Assembly: GCA_002314885.1 (NCBI GenBank)
Contig: DCHT01000060.1
Span: 10,721 to 65,664, forward strand
Reading direction: 5' to 3'
DNA length: 54,944 nucleotides
Source: Bacteroidales bacterium UBA1745
Lineage (GTDB): Bacteria > Bacteroidota > Bacteroidia > Bacteroidales > UBA932
The notes beneath the pieces are model-generated. The model made no database searches. It worked only from the letters and a program-made list of their open reading frames with translations, and was not told the origin of the DNA. The stretch's first letter is position 1, and the number at the start of each line of letters is the position of its first letter. Below, piece after piece: positions 15,200 to 24,496 of the stretch. The translations under genes and the position numbers were made by a program.

Positions 15200-16081
15200 T
15201 TATTCGAAAAGGGTCTTAAGTACGTTTGACATCAGTTCCTCAGTTGCGGCACTGGCCTTTACCAGAGGCAGACGGAGGCTGTTTTCCATAAGTCCGAGCT
15301 GAGCCATTGCGGCTTTTGCCGGGATAGGGTTGCTCTCCACGAAGCAGGCCTTGAAGAGAGGCAGAAGGCTGAAATGAAGCTTGCGGGCGACCTCCAGATC
15401 GGCCTTCCACATTGCCTCGACGAGCTGTACCATCTGCTTTGGTGCGACGTTCGAAGCCACGCTGATGATGCCGTCTGCGCCGGTAGCCATCACGGAAAGA
15501 GTTTCGTCATCGTTGCCGCTGAGCACGGAGAAGCCCTCCGGACGGGTCCTGAGGATTTCGCAGATCTGGGCGTAGTTGCCTGAAGCTTCCTTGACAGCCA
15601 CGATGTTCTCCACCTCGCGGGCGAGGCGGACGGTGGTGGCGGCAGTCATATTCACACCCGTGCGGCCAGGGACGTTGTAGATCACGACCGGTTTGTCGGT
15701 TGCAGCGGCCACGGCCTTGAAATACTCATACTGACCTTCCTGGGTAGGCTTGTTGTAATAAGGCACGACCACCAGGAAAGCGTCTGCACCGTGAGCCTCC
15801 ATAAGGCGGAGGTTGGCGAGAGTGGCGCTGAGGGAGTTGGTGCCGACGCCCACCATAACAGGCAGGCCATTGGCGTGCTCCTTGGCAATCTCAAGCAGCC
15901 TTATGCGCTCCTCGTCGCTCAGGCAAGGGGTCTCACCCGTGGTGCCGAGGGGCACGAGGAAATGTATGCCGGCCTCGACCTGACGGTCTACGAGAGCGGC
16001 GAAAGTATCGTAGTCGACTTCTCCGTCCTTGAACGGGGTAAGCAGGGCTGTTCCGCAGCCCTTGAGATATAGCTGGCTCAT
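15200..16081 (-). CDS. dapA: 4-hydroxy-tetrahydrodipicolinate synthase
   Basis: A 293-residue class I aldolase that condenses pyruvate with aspartate semialdehyde. The Schiff-base lysine is Lys164 (AVKEASGN), with Thr47-Thr48 (GTTGE), Tyr109 and Tyr135 (YNVPGRTG) forming the catalytic set. All are intact. It starts inside the dapB stop (ATGA overlap), so the two pathway-adjacent enzymes are translationally coupled. It is the committed step and usual target of lysine feedback. Confidence 0.96.
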   Translation of the reverse strand: MSQLYLKGCGTALLTPFKDGEVDYDTFAALVDRQVEAGIHFLVPLGTTGETPCLSDEERIRLLEIAKEHANGLPVMVGVGTNSLSATLANLRLMEAHGADAFLVVVPYYNKPTQEGQYEYFKAVAAATDKPVVIYNVPGRTGVNMTAATTVRLAREVENIVAVKEASGNYAQICEILRTRPEGFSVLSGNDDETLSVMATGADGIISVASNVAPKQMVQLVEAMWKADLEVARKLHFSLLPLFKACFVESNPIPAKAAMAQLGLMENSLRLPLVKASAATEELMSNVLKTLFE

Positions 16082-16743
16082 TTCAGTATAAGTTCTTTGA
16101 ATTCGTGTACGCCCTCGAGGGTGTCAGCGAGCACCGCTGCTGCCACTGCGCCCTCCGCGAAGCCTTCCCTGGAGAAAGCCTCGTGGGTGAAGGTGAGTTT
16201 GTCACATCCGCTGAGGAAGGAAACCACGTGGGTGCCCGGCACTTCGCCTATGCGCTCGGCGCTGATTTCGGGAGCCTCACCGAGGCCCTCCTCCACGAGC
16301 TTGGCAAGGCTCTTGGCCGTGCCGGATGGGGAATCGAGCTTGTGGATGTGATGGATCTCGTGGACGTGCGGCTCATATCCGTTGCCCTTGAGAAGCTGGG
16401 ATGCCCTCTCGACTGCAGCGAAAAGTACGTTCACGCCTATGGAGTAGTTGGAAGACCAGATCATAGGAGTGCCCTGGGCCTTGAAATACTCGACGACCTC
16501 GTCGTGTATGTCGTTCCAGCCGGTGGTGCCGATGACCACAGCCTTGAAATTCTCGGCAAGGGTCTTATAATTTGCCCTGAAGGCATCCGGAACGGTGAAG
16601 TCGATGCAGACGCACTCCTTCGCAAGTTCCTTGTCAAAGTTGGCTATGTCCTCGCTGGCGCCCGCACACTCGATGCCACGGCGCTTGAGAACCGCCTCTA
16701 TCATATGGCCCATCTTGCCATAACCTGAGATGACTACTTTCAT
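16078..16743 (-). CDS. dapB: 4-hydroxy-tetrahydrodipicolinate reductase
   Basis: A 221-residue NAD(P)H-dependent reductase, somewhat shorter than the 240-270 residues of many homologues. The nucleotide-binding motif is GYGKMG (residues 7-12), with IGTTGW at 71-76. The catalytic motif EIHHIHKLDSPSGTA has His131 and Lys135, equivalent to E. coli His159 and Lys163. The start ATG 16743 lies one base after the lysC stop; an in-frame upstream ATG inside lysC is rejected. Confidence 0.95.
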   Translation of the reverse strand: MKVVISGYGKMGHMIEAVLKRRGIECAGASEDIANFDKELAKECVCIDFTVPDAFRANYKTLAENFKAVVIGTTGWNDIHDEVVEYFKAQGTPMIWSSNYSIGVNVLFAAVERASQLLKGNGYEPHVHEIHHIHKLDSPSGTAKSLAKLVEEGLGEAPEISAERIGEVPGTHVVSFLSGCDKLTFTHEAFSREGFAEGAVAAAVLADTLEGVHEFKELILK

Positions 16744-16744
16744 A

Positions 16745-18109
16745 TTATTCCTCCCTTCCGAAAAGATATGTGTGGATCTTCTGCACATCGTCGCGGACGG
16801 TGGACAGAGGCACCACGAAACTGATGTTCACGTATGTGTCGTTCTGGGCCACGGAGACCAGACGGCTGTCGCGCAGCTGGTCGGACGCGGTCTTGAGAGC
16901 AACCTTGAGTTCGGAGATATTCTTGCCGATCACGGATATCTGCGCCATATCCTCCTCCACCTTGACGGAGGCGAACTCCGAGATGGCCTCAACTGCTGCG
17001 GGCACGTAGTCAACGGAGTCGGTAGTGACCATAATGGAGGTTGGGGACACTTTCACGAGATCGACTTTGACACGGGCCTCCGCGAACACTGCGAATATCC
17101 TGGTGAGCAGGCTGGACGCATCCTTCATCACAGGCTGACTGACCGTGATGAGGCGGAGTTTTTCCTTACTGGAGACGCTCCTGACACCGTCCTCGATGAA
17201 GCTGCTCTGGAGTATGACAGTACCCTTGCCTTCCGGATTCATAGAGTTGAGCACAAGCACAGGAATGTTCTTGGCGATGGCTGGCTCAATGGTCTTCGGG
17301 TGGAGCACCTTGGCTCCGTATGCGGCCATCTCAGCGGCCTCCTCGAAGGAAATGCGGCTGATTCGGCGGGTGTTGGTGACGCGACGCGGGTCGGCGCTCT
17401 GAACGCCGTCCACATCCGTCCATATCTCGATCTTGGCGGCATCGATTGCCATACCGATGAGGGAAGCGCTGTAGTCAGAGCCACCCCTGCCGAGCACGGC
17501 CTCACTGCCGTCGGCTGCCTTGCAGACGAAGCCCTGGGTAATCACGAATGCGGAAGTCGCGAATGCGGCATCGATGACCTTCGGGCACTGACGCTCGATC
17601 TCGGCCATATCAGGTATGCCCTGGAGATAGTCGTTATCCGTTACCATAAACTCACGGGCGTCGACCCAGGTGGTCTTCATACCGATGGAGTTCATATAGC
17701 AGCAGATCATATTGGAGGAGAGGTACTCCCCCTTGGAATTGATGACCGCCTTTTCCTTGGAAGTCATCTTCTCTCCGCTGGCAAGCTGTGCGTCCGCAAA
17801 GGCCTTCAGGCCGTCGCAGATGCTGTTGATGCGGCTGTAGGCCTCCTCCCTCCAGAGAGGGTCGGACGGCATAAGCATAGCCGCAGTCTCAAGATGCTTC
17901 TGGCGGAGCTGCACGAGGGCTGAATCAGCAGCCTCGGAGTTGCCGGCCTCGATGGCATCCGAAATCGCATACAGCATATCGGTAACCTTGGACATAGCGG
18001 ACACCACGAGCACAGGCCTTTCCTCCTGCTTGCTGCGTACGATGCCGACCGTCCTGGCGATCGCCTCCTTGCTGCCGACGGACGTGCCGCCGAATTTCAT
18101 TACAATCAT
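16745..18109 (-). CDS. lysC: Aspartate kinase, monofunctional (LysC type)
   Basis: A 454-residue enzyme that phosphorylates aspartate, the first step toward lysine, threonine and methionine. The N-terminal kinase motif KFGGTSVG is intact, as are LGRGGSDYSA and WTDVDGV in the substrate and nucleotide site. Two ACT regions fill the C-terminal third (from about 310: LRLITVSQPVM... and DMAQISVIGKN...), which bind the feedback amino acid. There is no homoserine dehydrogenase domain. Being placed with the dap genes suggests the lysine-sensitive isozyme. It begins 12 bases after dapE. Confidence 0.94.
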   Translation of the reverse strand: MIVMKFGGTSVGSKEAIARTVGIVRSKQEERPVLVVSAMSKVTDMLYAISDAIEAGNSEAADSALVQLRQKHLETAAMLMPSDPLWREEAYSRINSICDGLKAFADAQLASGEKMTSKEKAVINSKGEYLSSNMICCYMNSIGMKTTWVDAREFMVTDNDYLQGIPDMAEIERQCPKVIDAAFATSAFVITQGFVCKAADGSEAVLGRGGSDYSASLIGMAIDAAKIEIWTDVDGVQSADPRRVTNTRRISRISFEEAAEMAAYGAKVLHPKTIEPAIAKNIPVLVLNSMNPEGKGTVILQSSFIEDGVRSVSSKEKLRLITVSQPVMKDASSLLTRIFAVFAEARVKVDLVKVSPTSIMVTTDSVDYVPAAVEAISEFASVKVEEDMAQISVIGKNISELKVALKTASDQLRDSRLVSVAQNDTYVNISFVVPLSTVRDDVQKIHTYLFGREE

Positions 18110-18121
18110 ATATCGTTCGTT

Positions 18122-19138
18122 TTATAGTTTTTCTATCATTTCAAACATTCTCACATACTGCTCAACCGCCTTCTCCAGATCGGCCTTCACCACGAACTCG
18201 TCCGGGGTATGAGCTGTCAGGATATCGCCAGGGCCGCAGATTGCCCTGTGCTCGAAGTTGGTGAGGTGCGGGGCGTCGCTGCCGAAGCTGACAGGGGCGG
18301 ACTCAAAGCCGTCGAGCGTGAAATATTCGCGCGGCACGTCTCCCCCGAGCGCCTGGATTTCCACGAAAGGAAGGCGTCCGAGCTGCTCCATCTTCGCACA
18401 CACGAGTGCATCCGACGCGAAGGTGGTGCGGAAATAGATGCGGCAGTCAAGGCTGTCACTGAGTATGTTCTGGGCATTGTCGCTGACGAGCTTGCCCACG
18501 TTCCAAGTGGTCGGGCCGAGAACGGGATCCTGAGGGAAAGCTGCCGCATCGAGGGCGCAGAGCAAGCCCTTGAAGATCTCCACGGCACTCACGCCGTGCT
18601 CCGGATAACCAGAATGGCAGCGCTTGCCGCCTATGTGGACCTGGAAGGATTTGGTGCCCTTGCTGGCAGAGACCATCCTGTTGCAGGTAGGCTCTCCGAC
18701 GATAAGATAAGGCGCCCTGAAGTCAGTCTTGGCAAAGGCCTTGGCTCCATAGGAACCCGTTTCTTCCCCGCTCACCAGAAGCAGGCCGAAACCGCTCCTG
18801 CCTGCAGCGGACAGGCGGGCACACGCACACGCGAAAGAAAAAAGCTGGCCCTTGGCATCGTTGGATCCACGGCCTTCCACGCGGTCCTCGCTGAGCACCG
18901 GCGCAATGTAGGGAGGGACAGTGTCCAGATGGGTGCAGAACACCACGCGCGGAACACCCCAGCTGAAAAGAAGGTTCTCAGTGCCGTCCCCGACCTCGGT
19001 ACGGCTGAGTTCAGGCTGCGCGGCACCCTGCTCTGCAAACCAGCCGGGCAAGACGTCGGCGAGCATCTCTGAGAGTGCCCGTTCCTTTCCGGAAGTAGAG
19101 TCGACCTTTAGTATTTTTTCGAATAATCCGTAGTCCAT
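18122..19138 (-). CDS. dapE: M20-family deacylase, likely succinyl-DAP desuccinylase
   Basis: A 338-residue M20 metallopeptidase. The metal-binding signatures are present: THLDTVP, GSNDAKGQ (Asp bridging the metals), SGEETGSYG (catalytic Glu-Glu), GEPT and the C-terminal HTPDEFV. Sequence alone does not separate DapE from ArgE-type acetyl- or succinyl-ornithine deacylases. Its place as first gene of an operon with dapD and lysC supports the desuccinylase role. The start ATG 19138 is preferred over extensions that cross the promoter at 19178-19185. Confidence 0.85.
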   Translation of the reverse strand: MDYGLFEKILKVDSTSGKERALSEMLADVLPGWFAEQGAAQPELSRTEVGDGTENLLFSWGVPRVVFCTHLDTVPPYIAPVLSEDRVEGRGSNDAKGQLFSFACACARLSAAGRSGFGLLLVSGEETGSYGAKAFAKTDFRAPYLIVGEPTCNRMVSASKGTKSFQVHIGGKRCHSGYPEHGVSAVEIFKGLLCALDAAAFPQDPVLGPTTWNVGKLVSDNAQNILSDSLDCRIYFRTTFASDALVCAKMEQLGRLPFVEIQALGGDVPREYFTLDGFESAPVSFGSDAPHLTNFEHRAICGPGDILTAHTPDEFVVKADLEKAVEQYVRMFEMIEKL

Positions 19139-19177
19139 CGCACGTAAGCGAGTGCGCGCATAATGCGCACTTTGGGA

Positions 19178-19185
19178 CAAATATA
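19178..19185 (-). promoter_or_regulatory. -7 element of the DAP operon
   Basis: Minus-strand TATATTTG in the 57-base gap after the second ABC permease gene, 39 bases before the dapE ATG. It would drive dapE-lysC-dapB-dapA-dapD-aminotransferase-dapF and the DUF4465 lipoprotein gene. Confidence 0.55.
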
Positions 19186-19195
19186 CGAATATTAT

Positions 19196-21388
19196 TCAAT
19201 ATTTCCTCCTGAGAAGGAGGGTAAAAATGCCCAGAAGGGCTATCAGCAACGGAATTACTACCTTGTAGATGTCATTGATCACCCACAGTTGCATAGGGGT
19301 CACGGTGATGTCGCGGTCCCTGTATTTAGGCCTTTCGACCCCGACTGGGAAGCGGCCGTCGCTGAGGAAGCGAAGCAGGGTGGATGTGGCGGAGAAGTTC
19401 GCGAAAGTGACGCCCTTGCGCAATCTCTCCACCTGAAGTTCCTTGTTGGATATGCAGTCCGCATCCCCGCAGACCACGATTTTCTGCTGCTTGTCGCCCA
19501 CCTGACGGGTGAGATAAAGGGCTACCGCGCGATCTTCGAGACTCTCCCCGCGGTCCATAGTGGCACGCTCGATCTCCGGGTCGTAATCACGCGTTTCAAT
19601 CCAGGAAGAGGCCGTAAGCTGAGGATAGACCTCGAAGCCCTTGTCACAGACCTGTCTGAGGGCCACCGCACCGTCCATCGAGAACACGATGCTCTCTTTG
19701 GCAAGCATAGACTTGAAGGCCCCGCGGAGGGAATCCGCAGCCACCTGAGTCGCCCTGCACCGGAGGACGGATGTCGCATAGCCCGGATTGTCCTGGGCCA
19801 GGGAGCCCTGCGATGCCTCAAGACCGAGCATATCGAGCACCGGAGCGACTGCCTTCTGCCCGCCCACGTCAGTGATTATCACCATATTGCCACCTCCCTC
19901 CAGGAAGGTCTCAACTTTCGCGAGGGCAGCAGCCGAAAGCGGGGTGCGCGGATCTGCCAGGCAGAGTATCTCGGCATCGGAAGGAATGTCTGTCGTATCC
20001 AGCACTATCTCATTTATGTCACAGCCTCGGTTGAGCAGCGAGTAGCGGAAATGGCAGTCGCTGACCAGCGAAGAGAAGTCACGGTCGCCGGAACGGAAGC
20101 AGGACCTGGAGCCGTTTCCGACAGCCACGTATGCCCTCACTGGCTCATCCACGAGTTCCTTGAGCACAGTCGCGATTTCCTCTTCCTTGGCATAGTGGAA
20201 CATATCGTCATAGTTGTAGAGGAAGGCTTCCCTGCCAGTGGAAAGATCCTTGAATACCCTCACACAGCCAGGATCGGACTTGGTCCTGTCGAGATATGAG
20301 CCGAGTTCGGACGGATCGCTGTAGTACACATACTTCATCCTGAGAGTCGGCATAAAGCGACGGTACATCTCGAAACGGGCCTTGTCTTCCATCCTTCCAG
20401 ACGGGGACATTGCCTCATAATCACGGTCCTGCACGTTTGTATAGGTCGTTATCTCAATCGGCCCCTTGATACCGGCGAGGGCCTCACGCGTGGAAGGCGC
20501 GAGCGTCCTCTGCTCTCCGTCTGACAGGTCCTTGTAGAACTTGAGGCCAGGAGTCATCGAAAGTCCTCCGACAAGTACTACCACCAGCAGTGCGGCGACA
20601 TAGAGGGAAAGGGAGGAATACCATCTGCGCATAGTGCTCATTCCGGAAATCCTGAGGACGGTCCAGCACACGAAGAGTCCGGACACCATCAGGAAATAGA
20701 GCACATCCTCGCTGGTGAGAAGGCCTCCGATGAAGGTGGAGGTGCGGCCGGAGATGGACATCCAGTACATTATTCCTCGCATCACTTCGGAGTTCTGCCC
20801 CAGTTTGCTGGCAAAGCTCAGGAAGGCGAGGACAGAGAAAGTAGCCACGGCCGCCACCACCTGATAGCCGGTGAGGGAACTGAAGAACAGGCCTATGGCC
20901 GAATAGGTGCAAAGCAGCAGGAACAGACCCAGAAGACCGCAAAGCACGGTCCCGACGTCCCAGGAAGGCACGCCGAAGATCATCACGAGGGTAGTCAGGC
21001 CCAGGATGAATGTCATTATGGCCGACATCACGACCATCGCCAGATACTTGCCCAGCACGGCCTGGAGGGCGCTCACCGGACTGGAGAGCAGCAGTTTCAG
21101 CGAACCGGAGAAAATCTCACGGCTCAGCAGGCCCATAGTCAGGAGAGGGACATATAGATATATCGTGCTCTGTATCGTTTCGAAGAGGCCGTTCATACCA
21201 AGCACAAGGCCGTTGGTCACAGAGAAAGTGATGGCCCTGCCCATAGTCTTGGCTGCCACGATCTGGTCGAGTATGCCGCTGAGACACACGCCTACCTGCA
21301 CCGCAAAGCAGACGAGCAGGAACCAGGCGACCGGCGAGTAGAAGAGTATCGCCAGCTCAGTCTTCATTATTCTGAATATCTGTCTCAT
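19196..21388 (-). CDS. GldF-GldG fusion ABC permease, copy 2
   Basis: A 730-residue protein. Residues 1-260 are an ABC-2 type permease with about six membrane helices (LFYSPVAWFLLVCFAVQ, IYLYVPLLTMGLLSREIFSGSLKLLLSSPV and others). After a further helix (about 265-285), residues 290-690 form a large extracytoplasmic GldG/IFT52-like domain (ABC_transp_aux), with IEITTYTNV near its start and ILCLADPRTPLSAAALAKVETFLEGGGNM in its core. A final helix (about 700-725, VINDIYKVVIPLLIALLGIFTLLLRRKY) returns it to the membrane. GldF and GldG are separate proteins in gliding flavobacteria; fused forms occur widely in Bacteroidota. Substrate unknown. It follows its paralogue by 3 bases. Confidence 0.85.
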   Translation of the reverse strand: MRQIFRIMKTELAILFYSPVAWFLLVCFAVQVGVCLSGILDQIVAAKTMGRAITFSVTNGLVLGMNGLFETIQSTIYLYVPLLTMGLLSREIFSGSLKLLLSSPVSALQAVLGKYLAMVVMSAIMTFILGLTTLVMIFGVPSWDVGTVLCGLLGLFLLLCTYSAIGLFFSSLTGYQVVAAVATFSVLAFLSFASKLGQNSEVMRGIMYWMSISGRTSTFIGGLLTSEDVLYFLMVSGLFVCWTVLRISGMSTMRRWYSSLSLYVAALLVVVLVGGLSMTPGLKFYKDLSDGEQRTLAPSTREALAGIKGPIEITTYTNVQDRDYEAMSPSGRMEDKARFEMYRRFMPTLRMKYVYYSDPSELGSYLDRTKSDPGCVRVFKDLSTGREAFLYNYDDMFHYAKEEEIATVLKELVDEPVRAYVAVGNGSRSCFRSGDRDFSSLVSDCHFRYSLLNRGCDINEIVLDTTDIPSDAEILCLADPRTPLSAAALAKVETFLEGGGNMVIITDVGGQKAVAPVLDMLGLEASQGSLAQDNPGYATSVLRCRATQVAADSLRGAFKSMLAKESIVFSMDGAVALRQVCDKGFEVYPQLTASSWIETRDYDPEIERATMDRGESLEDRAVALYLTRQVGDKQQKIVVCGDADCISNKELQVERLRKGVTFANFSATSTLLRFLSDGRFPVGVERPKYRDRDITVTPMQLWVINDIYKVVIPLLIALLGIFTLLLRRKY

Positions 21389-21391
21389 TTC

Positions 21392-23545
21392 CTACTTGCG
21401 CCTTTTCATTATCGATTCACGGAATGTCACGTCCCGGTAGGAGACGGTCTTGAGGTCTATCGGGTACTGCGACCCGCTGAGGAAGCGGAAACAGTCCATT
21501 ATGAAGCCATAGTTGTCCGTCTTCAGGCCATCCCTGAACATCGTAAGTTCTGCATTTGAGAAGCAGTCTGCATCAGAGACCACGATCACTCTCTGGGACG
21601 GATTCACCCTGTTTTCGAGGGCATAGGCTGTCACGGCCTTCCCGTCGGGACGCAGTTCGAAGCCCTGTTCGGAAACGGCCTTGCGGCTGGTCTGCATCAC
21701 AGGCTTCGACGTACGAAGCATAGGAAGGGCCCTGAAAGCGGCCGTATCCTTGAGTTCAAGGGCGGTGGCAGTAGTCATAGACACCTTCTTGTCCTTCACG
21801 GACGGGTACTCTCCGAGGAACTCCTCTGCGACGGAATTCACCACCAGGGTAGGTTCGAAGTTTTCCCATTGCATCGCGACAATTCCTTCCCGCAATCCAA
21901 CGCCGAACTTGTCCAGCAGAGGGGCTAGGGACAACGAGGAGGCCCTGTCCGCAAGCAGCAGCAGGCTGCCTCCACGGGCCAAGAATGAGTCAATCACAGC
22001 CTCTGCAGCCGCAGTGAACGGCCTGGCCGGATCGGCAATGACCAAGATGCCTATAGAATCCGGAATCTCGGCGTTCAGGTCGGCCTGATACACCTCGAAG
22101 CCCCTGTTCACAAGCGAGTAGCGCGCGCCTTCCTGGACGGAGAAGGCATCCATACTCTTCTCCGAGTCGCCCATCAGCGGACGTTCATCCTCGGAAAGGG
22201 CGAAAGCTACCTTCACAGGCGGGCAGATCAGACTTCTGAACACCGTGGTCAACTCCACTTCCGACGGAATGGCTTCCATATCCTCGAAGTCGTGGAGGAC
22301 GGCCCTCTTGCCGGAGGCGGTCTCCAACAATGCACAGTAGGTATAGTTGCGGCTGGCGAGGAAATCCTTTTCGTCCAGGGCGTCTGCACTCACATACAGT
22401 CTCGGACTGGTGTGGTAGGTCATAGAGAGTATATCCCTCAGTTCCTCTTCGTTCTTGCCCTCAAAGAAGATGGACCGCATCTCTGCATTCTTCCTGTAGT
22501 AGTATTTGGTCTTCAGGACGAGGTTCCTCTTCACGAGGGCAAAGCGCGCAAACGCAGACTTGGTGTTCTTGCTGTGGATGGGAAGGTGTTTGAATGAGGC
22601 CTGGTCGAGCAGGTTCACATACTCCGTGATGGCCACCGGCTCACTGATCTGGGAAAGGATGTCGAGGGTCTGGTCGTCGAGGGTATTGGACTGCGCTGCA
22701 GTCACGTCCCACTGGCGCGCAAGCCACTGCTGGGTCGACAGCCAGCCGAGAAGCAGCACGGATGCAGCCACAGCGGCATATCTGGATGCCCTCAGGACGA
22801 GGGGCCAGCTGTGGCGCCTGTTGCCGAGGAGCACGACGGCGAAGCCCAGGAAAAGGGCCGTCAGCAACAGAAAGTACAGAATGTCGTCCAGACGCACGAA
22901 ACCGTCCAGGAGGTTGGACGTGCGTCCCGGAATGGAAAGCCAGTACGTGATGCTGCGTACGAAGTCTATCTCCTGCCAGAGCCTTCCCACATAATTGAGA
23001 GCGGCAAGGGTCACGAGCGAGAGCAGGGCCGCCACCATCTGATAGGAGGTGGTCGTGCTCATAAACAGGCCTATGGCTGAATAGACCATTATCAGCAGAT
23101 ATATGCCCAAGATGCCGGACAGGGCCAGGGCATAGTCGAAATGAGGCACAGCCCAGGCCATATAGATCGACGACACGACAGGAACCAGCAGCATCAGCAG
23201 GCCCATTACCATCATCGCCAGGTACTTCCCAAGGATGATCTGCACAGGCCTTACCGGCGATGATTCGAGCAGTTTGATGGAGCCGGAGGATGTCTCACGG
23301 GCCATAAGTCCCATCGTGAGGAGCGGGATGTAGATGAAGAGCGTCCCTACCATCTTGGCACAGAGGCCGGCGCTGATGACGGATGCCGTAAGGGAACTTT
23401 GCAGGAAGATGGCCGCAGTATGGCTGTAGGCATTGTAGAAGTCTCTGAAGGACAGCACGGAGAACACGGCCAGTATGAACCACGCTATAGGAGAGTGGAA
23501 CAGACAGGCCAGTTCAGTACGGGCTATTCGCAGAGTCTGCCTCAT
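21392..23545 (-). CDS. GldF-GldG fusion ABC permease, copy 1
   Basis: A 717-residue paralogue of the next gene, starting with nearly the same leader (MRQTLRIARTELACLFHSPIAWFI). It has the six-helix ABC-2 permease part (1-255), a connecting helix, and the GldG-like auxiliary domain (AITEYVNLLDQ..., then ILVIADPARPFTAAAEAVIDSFLARGGS). Unlike copy 2 it ends with a charged tail (TFRESIMKRRK) and lacks the C-terminal membrane helix, so the two subunits are not equivalent. It overlaps the ATPase gene by 4 bases. The two permeases and one ATPase probably form a heteromeric exporter or a membrane-complex power unit; this is inference. Confidence 0.85.
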   Translation of the reverse strand: MRQTLRIARTELACLFHSPIAWFILAVFSVLSFRDFYNAYSHTAAIFLQSSLTASVISAGLCAKMVGTLFIYIPLLTMGLMARETSSGSIKLLESSPVRPVQIILGKYLAMMVMGLLMLLVPVVSSIYMAWAVPHFDYALALSGILGIYLLIMVYSAIGLFMSTTTSYQMVAALLSLVTLAALNYVGRLWQEIDFVRSITYWLSIPGRTSNLLDGFVRLDDILYFLLLTALFLGFAVVLLGNRRHSWPLVLRASRYAAVAASVLLLGWLSTQQWLARQWDVTAAQSNTLDDQTLDILSQISEPVAITEYVNLLDQASFKHLPIHSKNTKSAFARFALVKRNLVLKTKYYYRKNAEMRSIFFEGKNEEELRDILSMTYHTSPRLYVSADALDEKDFLASRNYTYCALLETASGKRAVLHDFEDMEAIPSEVELTTVFRSLICPPVKVAFALSEDERPLMGDSEKSMDAFSVQEGARYSLVNRGFEVYQADLNAEIPDSIGILVIADPARPFTAAAEAVIDSFLARGGSLLLLADRASSLSLAPLLDKFGVGLREGIVAMQWENFEPTLVVNSVAEEFLGEYPSVKDKKVSMTTATALELKDTAAFRALPMLRTSKPVMQTSRKAVSEQGFELRPDGKAVTAYALENRVNPSQRVIVVSDADCFSNAELTMFRDGLKTDNYGFIMDCFRFLSGSQYPIDLKTVSYRDVTFRESIMKRRK

Positions 23546-24495
23546 TCCGCACTGATGTTATTGTCCACGAGTTTGCCTGAAAGCTTGGCGAATATGGTGT
23601 CCAGGGAGGTCTTGTCCAGGGAGATTTCCTGAAGCTGCCAGCCACGGGCACAGCTCTCTGCAACGAGTTTCTCCGTCACGGAGGCATCGCCCTCGAAGCG
23701 GATGCGGAAGCAACCGCGGCCGAGGTCTTCGATGTTGGTGAATTCGCTGAACGCAGCAAGTTCCTCAAGCGCAGGTGCTGCCGCAAAGCGCACGGTGAAG
23801 GATGCCGGAGCCACATAGTTGTCGAATTCCTCGATCGTGCCTTCGAACACCATACGTCCGTGGTCAATCATACGTATGTCGTCGCAGGTCACCTGCACCT
23901 CCGCGAGATTATGCGTGGATATGAGTACGGCGCGGTCGCGTGCGATTTCCTTGACCAGGTTGCGGATTTCGACTATCTGGTTCGGGTCCAGGCCATTAGT
24001 GGGCTCATCCAGCACCACGAACGGCGGACGATGCACTATCGCCTGGGCAATGCCGACCCTCTGCTGGTAACCTCCGGAGAGGTTCTTTATCAGACGTTTG
24101 CGGAAGTGCGTGATGGAGCATTTCTCCATCGCCTCTTCCACGGCGGCCTTCACCTGCTTTGCCGGCACTCGGCGCAGCACTGCACAGTGAGTGAGGAATT
24201 CCTCCACCGTCAGTTCCGGATGGAGAGGCGGTTTCTGCGGCAGGAAGCCTATATACTTCTTGGCCTCGACCGGATTCTTGCGAAGGTCTATGCCGTTTAT
24301 CAGCACAGTGCCCTCCGTCTGGTTGAGCACTCCGCAGATGATGTTCATCGTGGTGGACTTTCCGGCGCCATTGGAGCCCAGCAAGCCCATAATGCCCTTG
24401 CGGCTGATCGAAAAACTGATATCACGCACAGCCCAATCGACACTATACTTGTGCGACAGGTGCTGAACTTCTACTATATTCTGAGAATCTGACAT
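23542..24495 (-). CDS. ABC transporter ATP-binding protein (GldA/NatA-like)
   Basis: A 317-residue ATPase with Walker A GSNGAGKST, Q-loop FLPQKPP, signature LSGGYQQR, Walker B VVLDEP and the switch histidine in STHNL. A C-terminal extension of about 90 residues follows the ATPase core, as in GldA- and CcmA-type subunits that power ABC-2 permeases. It is the only ATPase beside the two fusion permeases, so it should serve both. The start lies one base after nrdG, which suggests co-transcription with the anaerobic ribonucleotide reductase genes. Confidence 0.92.
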   Translation of the reverse strand: MSDSQNIVEVQHLSHKYSVDWAVRDISFSISRKGIMGLLGSNGAGKSTTMNIICGVLNQTEGTVLINGIDLRKNPVEAKKYIGFLPQKPPLHPELTVEEFLTHCAVLRRVPAKQVKAAVEEAMEKCSITHFRKRLIKNLSGGYQQRVGIAQAIVHRPPFVVLDEPTNGLDPNQIVEIRNLVKEIARDRAVLISTHNLAEVQVTCDDIRMIDHGRMVFEGTIEEFDNYVAPASFTVRFAAAPALEELAAFSEFTNIEDLGRGCFRIRFEGDASVTEKLVAESCARGWQLQEISLDKTSLDTIFAKLSGKLVDNNISAE

Positions 24496-24496
24496 T

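Noticed and set aside
16730..17923. Open frame of 397 codons opposite lysC
   Set aside because: Antisense to a complete aspartate kinase; His/Asp/Val/Gly-rich composition typical of a shadow frame.
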